Source of the DNA: Jeongeupia sp. HS-3
GTDB taxonomy: Bacteria; Pseudomonadota; Gammaproteobacteria; Burkholderiales; Chitinibacteraceae
Assembly: GCF_015140455.1 (NCBI RefSeq)
Contig: NZ_AP024094.1
Span: forward strand, 620,001 to 684,000
Length of the DNA: 64,000 nucleotides
Direction of reading: 5' to 3'
Numbering within the stretch: position 1 is the first letter of the stretch; each line of letters starts with the position of its first letter. The notes beneath the pieces were generated by a model. It saw nothing but the letters and a program-made list of their open reading frames with translations, had not been told where the DNA came from and searched no databases. A program made the position numbers and the translations under genes. Of this stretch, positions 25,373-32,019 are shown in pieces.

Positions 25373-26530
25373 TCAGAGGGCGGCTTCGAGGACTTGGCGG
25401 CTCAGCGCCGGCGTGACGTTCTGCTTCTCGCCGAGCGCGGTCATGCCGTGCGCTTCGAGCTGCGTGAGCACTGCGTCGACCGCTTCGATGCCGAGGCCGT
25501 AGCCCGCCAGCGTGGTTTTGACGCCCATGGCTTCGAAGAAGTCGCGGGTCTTGGCGATGGCGGCATCGATGCGTTCATCCTCGGAACCGTCACGGATACC
25601 CCAGACGCGCTCGGCGTACTGCAGCAGCTTGGCGTGCTTGTCGGCGCGGCGGGTTTGCAGCATGGCCGGCAGCACGATCGCCAGCGTTTGCGCGTGGTCG
25701 AGTTCGTACAGCGCGGTCAGTTCGTGGCCGACCAGATGCGTCGCCCAGTCCTGCGGCACGCCGGCGCCGATCAGACCGTTCAGCGCCATCGTCGCGGCCC
25801 ACATCAGGTTGGCGCGCACCTGATAATCGTGCGGGGTTGCCAGTGCTTTCGGGCCGACTTCGATCAGCGTCTGCAGCAGGCTTTCGGCAAAACGGTCCTG
25901 CACCGGCGCGTCGGTCGGGTAGGTCAGATATTGCTCGATCACATGCACGAAGGCGTCGACCGCGCCGTTGGCGACCTGCCGCGGTGGCAGGCTGTAGGTC
26001 TTGGTCGGATCGAGCACGGCGAACTGCGGGAACACCTGCTGGCAGTGGAAAGGCAGCTTGGTCTTGGAGGCCTCACGCGTGACCACGGCGCCGTTGTTCA
26101 TTTCCGAGCCGGTGGCCGGCAAGGTCAGCACCGCGCCAAGCGGCAGGGCGCTGGTGATTTTTGCGCCGCCGGTGGTGAGGATCTCCCACGCGTCGCCGTC
26201 GTATTGCGCGGCGGCGGCGACGAATTTGGTGCCGTCGACGACCGAACCGCCACCGACGGCGAGCAGGAAGTCGATCCGTTCGGCTTTGACCTGCGCCACC
26301 GCCTTCATCAGCGTTTCAAAGCGCGGATTCGGCTCGATGCCGGCGAATTCGAACACCGTGTGGTCCTTGAGCGCAGCGATCACTTCGTCATAGGTGCCGT
26401 TCTTCTTGATGCTGCCGCCACCGTAGAGCACCAGTACGCGGGCGCCGGCTGGCACCAAGGTGCTCAGATCGGTGATGCGGCCTTCACCGAAAACGATGTT
26501 GACGGGGTTGTAGAAGTTGAACGATTGCAT
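25373..26530 (-). CDS. Iron-containing alcohol dehydrogenase (YqhD-like)
   Basis: 385 residues. MQSFNFYNPVNIVFGEGRI, GGSIKKNGTYDEV, the cofactor loop AVGGGSVVDGTKF and LPATGSEMNNGAVV are diagnostic of YqhD/BDH-type NADPH-dependent aldehyde reductases. Metal ligands are visible (Asp in VDAFVHVIEQYL, His in ATHLVGHELTALYELDHAQTL). It detoxifies short-chain and lipid-peroxidation aldehydes. ACGGAG precedes the ATG at 26530. A TAGAC/GTCTA operator lies 19 bases upstream, matching the one in front of the tetR gene. First gene of the structural operon. Confidence 0.94.
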   Translation of the reverse strand: MQSFNFYNPVNIVFGEGRITDLSTLVPAGARVLVLYGGGSIKKNGTYDEVIAALKDHTVFEFAGIEPNPRFETLMKAVAQVKAERIDFLLAVGGGSVVDGTKFVAAAAQYDGDAWEILTTGGAKITSALPLGAVLTLPATGSEMNNGAVVTREASKTKLPFHCQQVFPQFAVLDPTKTYSLPPRQVANGAVDAFVHVIEQYLTYPTDAPVQDRFAESLLQTLIEVGPKALATPHDYQVRANLMWAATMALNGLIGAGVPQDWATHLVGHELTALYELDHAQTLAIVLPAMLQTRRADKHAKLLQYAERVWGIRDGSEDERIDAAIAKTRDFFEAMGVKTTLAGYGLGIEAVDAVLTQLEAHGMTALGEKQNVTPALSRQVLEAAL

Positions 26531-26548
26531 GGAAGGCTCCGTAAAAAT

Positions 26549-26563
26549 TAGACCGGTCGTCTA
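26549..26563. promoter_or_regulatory. TetR-type operator in front of yqhD-like gene
   Basis: TAGACCGGTCGTCTA: half-sites TAGAC and GTCTA around a 5-base centre, 19 bases before the start codon. It is nearly identical to the site at 27238-27253, one base shorter. Presence before both the regulator and the structural operon indicates that the TetR protein controls both. Confidence 0.8.
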
Positions 26564-26623
26564 GTTGTCGGGTCAAAGAAACGGCACTTGTGGTGCCGTC
26601 GTCGGTGGATTCAATCCGTGAGC

Positions 26624-27217
26624 TCAGTCGCTCACGTTCAGCATGGCGCGGGTGGCAGTCAGCGCGGTTTGCAGCGCACTGTCGTCGCGGCGGATCTTGG
26701 TCAGCAGGCTGGCGCCCAGCCAGAGCTGGTAGAGCATCGCCGCGGTATGGGCCGGTTCGAGCACGGCCGGCAACGAACCGTCGGCCAGACCGGCTTCGAT
26801 CAGCTTTGCCAGCCGGGCGACGACGCGATCGGTGCCGCTTCTGATCGTGTCGCGGATCGGCTCGGACAAATCCGAGACTTCGGCCGACAGCTTGACCACG
26901 AGGCATTGTTCCTCGCTGCGGCAGGTGCCCTGGGTCGACAGCCAGCTCTGCCAGTACGCCATCAGCCGGGTCTGGGCGCTGCGGCCGTCATCAAGAAACA
27001 GCGCGTCGAGCCACGTCAGATAGTTGCTGAAGTAGTGCTCGAACAGCTCGTTGCCGAACTGCTCCTTGGATTTGAAGTAGTGGTAGAACGAGCCCTTGGG
27101 CACGCCGGCGGCGGTCAGGATCTCGGCCAGCCCGACCGCGGCAAAGCCTTTGCCGAGGATGATGGCTTCGCCGGTATCGAGGATGTGCTGCTTGGTGTCG
27201 GGCATATCGTGTTTCAT
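26624..27217 (-). CDS. TetR/AcrR-family regulator, AcuR/NemR-like
   Basis: 197 residues. N-terminal HTH: KQHILDTGEAIILGKGFAAVGLAEIL, then PKGSFYHYFKSKEQF. The ligand domain includes TCRSEEQCLVVKLSAEV, whose cysteines resemble the region around the sensing cysteines of NemR/AcuR-type repressors that respond to electrophiles and quinones. It precedes the YqhD-MDR-OYE genes on the same strand, with its own copy of the operator 21 bases upstream of its ATG, so autoregulation and de-repression by reactive aldehydes is the natural model. A second in-frame ATG at 27205 is an alternative start. Confidence 0.93.
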   Translation of the reverse strand: MKHDMPDTKQHILDTGEAIILGKGFAAVGLAEILTAAGVPKGSFYHYFKSKEQFGNELFEHYFSNYLTWLDALFLDDGRSAQTRLMAYWQSWLSTQGTCRSEEQCLVVKLSAEVSDLSEPIRDTIRSGTDRVVARLAKLIEAGLADGSLPAVLEPAHTAAMLYQLWLGASLLTKIRRDDSALQTALTATRAMLNVSD

Positions 27218-27237
27218 GGGCTGTACTTTAATTGGAG

Positions 27238-27253
27238 TAGACCGGTCGGTCTA
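27238..27253. promoter_or_regulatory. TetR-type operator in front of the tetR gene
   Basis: TAGACCGGTCGGTCTA: perfect half-sites TAGACC and GGTCTA with a 4-base spacer, 21 bases upstream of the regulator start. It pairs with the near-identical operator at 26549-26563. The core resembles the NemR-type operator. Confidence 0.85.
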
Positions 27254-27284
27254 GTGGCTGCGGCGTGAAAATCGACAGACGGTT

Positions 27285-28193
27285 TTACAGTCCGGTATCC
27301 CACGGCGGCACCTCGCCCCAGGCGGCACCGAGGAAATCGACAAAGCTGCGCACCTTGGCCGAGAGAAAACGCCGGCTCGGATAAACCGCCCATGCGGTGT
27401 ATTGCGGCAGCGGATGGGTGGCAAGGATGCGCACCAGCCGGCCGTCGCGCAGCGCGTCGCCGACGAGGAAGCTCGGCTGCGCGATGATGCCGGCGCCGGC
27501 GATCGCCGCCTCGACCAGCACATCGCCATTGTTGGCGCGCAAAAAACCGTTGACCTCGATGTTCTGCGGCGGCGTGCCGGCGAACTCCCAGCTCATGCCG
27601 CGATCGGTGTAGCTGTAACCGAGGCATTGGTGGCGGCCGAGATCGCGCGGTGACGCCGGCGTGCCGAATCGCGCCAGATAAGCGGGCGAGGCGCAGACGG
27701 CAACATGAATCGGCGCCAGCGGACGTGCGATCAACGTCGACGCCAGCGCTTGGCGGCTGATGCGTAGCGCCAGATCGAAGCCTTCGTCGACCAGATCGAC
27801 GACGCGGTCGTTCACCGTCAGCTCGATGCCGACCTGCGGCTGCTGGGCGCGAAACTGCGGCAACAGCGGCGCGAGATGGCGGACCGCGAACGAGACCGGC
27901 GCATTGACACGCAGCACGCCGCTGGCGATCCGGCTGGCGTGGCTGACCGCCGCTTCGGCCTCAAGCAGTTCGGCCAGCAGCGAGACGCATTGTTCGTAAT
28001 ACAGCCGCCCGGCCTCGGTCAGCGACATGGTGCGCGTGGTGCGCTGCAAAAGCCGCACGCCCAGATGCGCCTCCAGCTCGGCCAGCTGGCGCGAGACGGC
28101 GGTGGTCGATTGCGCAAGCCGCTCGGCCGCGCGGACAAAACTGCCGGCGTCGACCACGGCGGTAAACACTTGCATCGCGGCAAAGCGATCCAT
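27285..28193 (-). CDS. LysR-family transcriptional regulator
   Basis: 302 residues. Winged HTH at residues 1-60 (MQVFTAVVDAGSFVRAAERL, then VSRQLAELEAHLG), followed by the substrate-binding domain. It resembles the CrgA/DhaA-like group. It is divergent from the DoxX and dioxygenase genes across a 137-base gap, so those are its probable targets. It ends 32 bases from the TetR operator at 27253 and may read into that cluster because no terminator is seen between. Effector unknown. Confidence 0.9.
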   Translation of the reverse strand: MDRFAAMQVFTAVVDAGSFVRAAERLAQSTTAVSRQLAELEAHLGVRLLQRTTRTMSLTEAGRLYYEQCVSLLAELLEAEAAVSHASRIASGVLRVNAPVSFAVRHLAPLLPQFRAQQPQVGIELTVNDRVVDLVDEGFDLALRISRQALASTLIARPLAPIHVAVCASPAYLARFGTPASPRDLGRHQCLGYSYTDRGMSWEFAGTPPQNIEVNGFLRANNGDVLVEAAIAGAGIIAQPSFLVGDALRDGRLVRILATHPLPQYTAWAVYPSRRFLSAKVRSFVDFLGAAWGEVPPWDTGL

Positions 28194-28330
28194 CGCTGCG
28201 TCTCCATTGTTGCAATTTACGGGATGATCATTTGCATAATCGCAGATTTATCCCGAGTTCGTCGTGGCCTAAAGTGCAACCACCACAACGCAATGCCCAA
28301 CGCGATACGCGTACCCACTGGAGTCAACCA

Positions 28331-28735
28331 ATGATCGACAACCGCACCGCACCCTATGCCGCCTTCCTGCTCCGCCTCGCCCTTGGCGTGATGTTTCTCG
28401 CCCACGGCTTCACCAAGCTGCTGGTATTCACGCTGCCGGGCACGGCGCAATTTTTCGCCTCGGTCGGCTTCCCGGGCTGGCTGGCTTATCCGACCACGTT
28501 CGCCGAAATCGGCGGCGGCGCCTTGCTGATTCTGGGCGTGATACCGCGCCTGGTTGCCGTGCCGCTGACCTTGCTGCTCGCCGGCGCATCGACGGTTCAC
28601 TTCGCCAACGGCTGGGCGTTCGGCAATCCGAACGGCGGCTGGGAATACCCGGTGTTCCTGACCGTCGCCGCCGCAGTGCTGGCCTTGCTGGGCGACGGCA
28701 AGTTCACGCTGGTGAAAAGCCCCGGCTCGAAGTAA
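28331..28735 (+). CDS. DoxX-family membrane protein
   Basis: 134 residues, four transmembrane helices: APYAAFLLRLALGVMFLAHG, then WLAYPTTFAEIGGGALLILG, VAVPLTLLLAGA and a final hydrophobic helix. This is the DoxX/YphA pattern of small inner-membrane proteins, often linked to redox stress or oxidoreductases. The ATG at 28331 is preceded by GGAGTCAACC and is chosen over an upstream extension. It is followed 64 bases later by a dioxygenase, a pairing common in proteobacteria. Biochemical role unproven. Confidence 0.88.
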   Translation: MIDNRTAPYAAFLLRLALGVMFLAHGFTKLLVFTLPGTAQFFASVGFPGWLAYPTTFAEIGGGALLILGVIPRLVAVPLTLLLAGASTVHFANGWAFGNPNGGWEYPVFLTVAAAVLALLGDGKFTLVKSPGSK

Positions 28736-28799
28736 AGCCTGGCCGTTGACGATGAACCCGGGTGGCCGCAGCCGGCCATCCGCCACAAGGATCAAGACC

Positions 28800-29585
28800 A
28801 TGACCCGTTTGCCCACCTTCTATGTTTCGCACGGCTCGCCGATGCTGGCGCTCGATGCCGGCCATACCGGCGAAGCTTGGGCCGGGATCGCCCGGCATCT
28901 GCCCAAGCCGCGGGCGATCGTCATGGTCTCGGCCCATCACAGCGCCGCAATCACGACCATCGGCTCGGCGGCGCGGCACGACACCATCCACGATTTCTAC
29001 GGCTTTCCCGCCGCCTTGTACCAGCAGCGTTACGACACCCAAGGCGATCCGGCACTGGCGCAGCAACTGGCGCTGGGGCTGGAAGCCGCCGGCTGGCCCA
29101 CACAGCGCGATCCGCAACGCGGGCTCGATCACGGCGGCTGGGTACCGTTGAAGTCGTTCTATCCGGCCGCCGATATTCCGGTCGTACCGCTGTCCATCAA
29201 TGCGCGCCAGAGCCCGGCCTGGCATTACCGGCTGGGCCAATTGCTGGCCGCGCTGCTGCCGGACGATGTGCTGCTGATCGCCTCGGGCAGCCTGACGCAC
29301 AATCTGTACGAGTTCGAGCCTGGTTTCGACGGCGCACCGGCCTTGCCCTACGTGACTGCGTTTCAGGACTGGATGCACACGCGGCTGCAAGCTGCCGATC
29401 TGGATGCACTACTCGACTATCGGCGGCAGGCACCCGAGGCGGTGCGGGCGCATCCGACCGAAGAGCATCTGCTGCCGTTGTACGTGGCACTGGGGGCCGC
29501 CGGGCCGGGGACGACGGCCGTGCGCCATTACGATGGCGTGACCGAACGCATTCTGGCGATGGATATCTATGGTTTCAATCGGTGA
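28800..29585 (+). CDS. DODA-type extradiol ring-cleavage dioxygenase (YgiD-like)
   Basis: 261 residues from MTRLPTFYVSHGSPMLAL (ATG at 28800, AAGG upstream). The metal/active-site histidines of class III LigB-like enzymes are seen in VSHGSP, VMVSAHHS, GLDHGGWVPL and IASGSLTHNL. Homologues include plant DOPA 4,5-dioxygenase and E. coli YgiD (about 262 residues, zinc or iron dependent). It likely opens catecholic rings or acts on related quinol substrates; the physiological substrate is unknown. Co-transcribed with DoxX and closed by a strong terminator. Confidence 0.9.
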   Translation: MTRLPTFYVSHGSPMLALDAGHTGEAWAGIARHLPKPRAIVMVSAHHSAAITTIGSAARHDTIHDFYGFPAALYQQRYDTQGDPALAQQLALGLEAAGWPTQRDPQRGLDHGGWVPLKSFYPAADIPVVPLSINARQSPAWHYRLGQLLAALLPDDVLLIASGSLTHNLYEFEPGFDGAPALPYVTAFQDWMHTRLQAADLDALLDYRRQAPEAVRAHPTEEHLLPLYVALGAAGPGTTAVRHYDGVTERILAMDIYGFNR

Positions 29586-29629
29586 AAGAATGAGGTTGTC
29601 TGTCATGGACAGGTTTTATTGGGATGCCG

Positions 29630-29660
29630 GCCGGCGCAGTTTTGCGCCGGCTTTTTTTTT
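29630..29660 (+). terminator. Intrinsic terminator after the dioxygenase gene
   Basis: GCCGGCGCA pairs perfectly with TGCGCCGGC over a 4-base loop and leads into nine T residues. It lies 45 bases after the stop codon. Confidence 0.95.
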
Positions 29661-29729
29661 GCCGGTTGCAGTTCGGGCTGAAAGCCGACCATTGGCGGCA
29701 GGCAAGGCAGGTCTGCGGAGATAACCGGG

Positions 29730-29805
29730 CTGGAGGCACCGAACTCCAGCATCCGGTGCACGATTTTCCTGCCGGTCATACCGTTCCGGTATGCCGTATT
29801 TTTCT
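29730..29805 (+). ncRNA. Candidate structured RNA: pseudoknot-like pairing followed by terminator-like hairpin
   Basis: CTGGAG (29730-29735) can pair with CTCCAG (29744-29749). GCACCG (29736-29741), which lies in that hairpin's loop, can pair with CGGTGC (29754-29759). The two helices are either alternatives or together an H-type pseudoknot. A third stem, CGG-t-CATACCG with CGGTATGCCG (29773-29796), has one bulge and is followed by TATTTTTC. No promoter or known RNA family was recognised. It lies in a gene-free gap after a terminator. Confidence 0.3.
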
Positions 29806-30187
29806 GGTTTTTATCCGGTAATTTTTCCCAAGTTACTGATATTTATAGCAAATATTTATGTGTTCGGAAGCCGCTTTATTCCTTTCTGGATTGGCATTCG
29901 GCATTGGATTCACAAAAAAATCGGATTGGCACCACCCGTTCGGGTGGTTATCGGAAATATCAATGGCATGCATTGATCCATGTCAATAAGAATTCTCTTA
30001 TATGTTGTTGCTGCTCGCGGGCTTCTCTATTCTCCGGCCGATGACATGGCGATGTAATTAATACAAAAAATCCGTCGTCATTTTCGAATGTCGTTGTGTT
30101 TTCTTACAAAAATAGGGAAGTGGAGAGATGCATGAAAACAGGGGTCAATCGGGTTCTGTCGTGGCTTGTTCAGGTCGGGGTACGATC
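29806..30187. other. AT-rich non-coding region upstream of the chemoreceptor
   Basis: No gene is supported here; the only open frame is a short hydrophobic one (29791-29976) without a ribosome-binding site. A hairpin ACCACCCG/CGGGTGGT with a 2-base centre sits at 29931-29948. GCCGATGA near 30038 resembles a sigma-28 -10 element, but no TAAA-type -35 lies at the proper distance. The stretch ends with AGGGAAG before an in-frame ATG at 30128. Confidence 0.4.
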
Positions 30188-31807
30188 ATGAAAATCACGA
30201 CCAAACTGGTGCTGTTGAACGCAGTCGGCATTGCAACGTTTGCGCTGCTGCTGGCGACGGTGTTCTGGCGGGTTTCGCTGGTCAAGACCGATGCTCATGA
30301 CATCACCAGCAATATCGTGCCGACGCTGGCGACGGTGCCGCAGATCAATCAGGAGTTCGCCGAGGCGCGGCGTCAGGCGCTGTTGTGGGCATCCGTGCCG
30401 CCGCAGGACGAAAAGGCTGTCCGCGAAAGCTTCCTCGTGACGCGGACGAGCCTGGCGAAGGCGCTGCACGGCTATGAAAAGGCGATCGAGCTCGATGCCC
30501 CGGACATCAAGGCGCGCGACACCGAGCTTTTCAAGGCGGTCGTCGATGCCCAGGCGAAGTGGGTGGCGCTGACCGACCAGCTGATGACGCTCGAAGGCAC
30601 GGACGTACAGATCGATTTCGTGCGCAAGGTAACCAGTCCGGCCGCCGACAAGGTGTTTGCCGCGGTCTCCGATCTGGTCCAGTTCAACGTTGACGTGGGC
30701 AACCGGCGCAGCACGGAGGTCGCCGCCGACATCCAGACGCTGTACAGCATGGTGATTGCGATCGGTGCCGCCGGCTGTGCTGCGCTGCTGGCGGTCGGCT
30801 TCGTGATTTCCCGCAGCATCGCGCAATCGTTGCGCCGGCTGCAGCAGGAAACGGACGCGATCGGCAAGACGCTGGATTTTACGCAGCGCTTCGACGCCCG
30901 CGGGCGTGACGAAATCGGCGTGACAGCGTCCGCGCTCAACGGCCTGCTCGACGTGGTGCAGCAGAGCCTGGGGGCGATTGCCGGCGTCAGCCGCAATGTC
31001 GGCATGCGCGCCGGCGAACTGGCGACCAGCACGACCGAGCTGTCCGCCGCCAATGAGATGGTCAGCAGTTCGTCGTCGGCGATGGCCGCGGCGGTCGAGG
31101 AAGTCACCGTGAGCATTGCCCACGTGGCCGAGCGCTCGCAGGAAACCCGCGTGCTGGCGCAGCAGGCCGGCGATCTGGCTGCGACCGGCGGCACGGCGAT
31201 CACCGATGCGATCGCCAAGGTCGACCGGATTGCCGAGCGCGCCAACATGACCGCACAGCAGGTCGAGGCGCTGTCGCACAAGGCCACCAATATCAGTACC
31301 GTGGTCACTGCGATCAAGGAAATCGCCGAGCAGACCAACCTGCTGGCGCTGAATGCGGCGATCGAGGCGGCGCGGGCCGGCGAGGTCGGTCGCGGCTTCG
31401 CGGTGGTCGCCGACGAGGTGCGCAAGCTGGCCGAACGGACCGGCACGTCGACACAGGAAATCGCCCTGACCATCGAGCAGATGCAGCATGAGGCGCAGCA
31501 GACGGTGACGGCGATCCGGCTGACCGTGGAAGAGGTCGCCGCCGGCGTGAGCCACGTGACGTCGGCCGGCGAGGTGGTGGCGCAGATCAAGGACAGCGCC
31601 CAGGCGGTTCTGGCCAGCGTCAACGATATTTCGGATGCGATGCGCGAGCAGAGCATGGCCAGCAACAGCATGGCGCAGGAAATCGAGAAGGTCGCGCAGA
31701 TGACCGAGGAAACCAGCGCCAATGCACAAGGCACGGCCGAAGTCGGCGGGCAGCTGAACGACTACAGTCAGGATCTGCTTGGCATCGTGTCGCGCTACAA
31801 GGTCTGA
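30188..31807 (+). CDS. Methyl-accepting chemotaxis protein
   Basis: 539 residues from the ATG at 30188; an in-frame ATG at 30128 with AGGGAAG upstream would add 20 polar residues before the first helix. TM1 is about residues 5-28, a periplasmic four-helix-bundle-like ligand region covers about 30-185, TM2 ([17 protein letters not shown]) about 190-210, then HAMP. The signalling hairpin tip is [21 protein letters not shown], followed by [17 protein letters not shown]. There is no C-terminal NWETF-like tether. It senses an unknown ligand and controls CheA. A degraded copy of its last 116 bases follows immediately downstream. Confidence 0.95.
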   Translation: MKITTKLVLLNAVGIATFALLLATVFWRVSLVKTDAHDITSNIVPTLATVPQINQEFAEARRQALLWASVPPQDEKAVRESFLVTRTSLAKALHGYEKAIELDAPDIKARDTELFKAVVDAQAKWVALTDQLMTLEGTDVQIDFVRKVTSPAADKVFAAVSDLVQFNVDVGNRRSTEVAADIQTLYSMVIAIGAAGCAALLAVGFVISRSIAQSLRRLQQETDAIGKTLDFTQRFDARGRDEIGVTASALNGLLDVVQQSLGAIAGVSRNVGMRAGELATSTTELSAANEMVSSSSSAMAAAVEEVTVSIAHVAERSQETRVLAQQAGDLAATGGTAITDAIAKVDRIAERANMTAQQVEALSHKATNISTVVTAIKEIAEQTNLLALNAAIEAARAGEVGRGFAVVADEVRKLAERTGTSTQEIALTIEQMQHEAQQTVTAIRLTVEEVAAGVSHVTSAGEVVAQIKDSAQAVLASVNDISDAMREQSMASNSMAQEIEKVAQMTEETSANAQGTAEVGGQLNDYSQDLLGIVSRYKV

Positions 31808-31830
31808 CGGCCAGCTTGGCGGGAGCGGCG

Positions 31831-31946
31831 GCATGGCGCAGGAGATCGATAACGGTCGCGCAGATGACCGGGAAACCACTGCCAGCGCACAAGGATTACC
31901 GAAGTCGGCGGGTAGCCGAGCGACTACAGTCAAGGAACCGATTGGC
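31831..31946 (+). pseudogene. Degenerate duplicate of the chemoreceptor 3' end
   Basis: These 116 bases align with 31668-31783, the last coding part of the chemoreceptor, at roughly four-fifths identity by eye, with shared blocks such as GCATGGCGCAGGA, GGTCGCGCAGATGACCG and CGACTACAGTCA. Compensating one-base indels keep the lengths equal but destroy the frame. It is a decayed tandem duplication, or the tail of a second, mostly deleted receptor gene. Confidence 0.8.
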
Positions 31947-32019
31947 GTCTTCGGGCACTGGCAGACCCAAGCCCGCTTCGGTGCGTTGCGCCCCGACGAT
32001 GTAACTGGAGAAAGCACGG

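Noticed and set aside
29791-29976. 61-codon hydrophobic frame in the gap before the chemoreceptor
   Set aside because: No ribosome-binding site, spans the hairpin region, and the hydrophobicity follows from local AT-richness.
30030-30045. GCCGATGA as a sigma-28 -10 element for the chemoreceptor
   Set aside because: No TAAA-like -35 at the required 15-16 bases; left as an unsupported hint.
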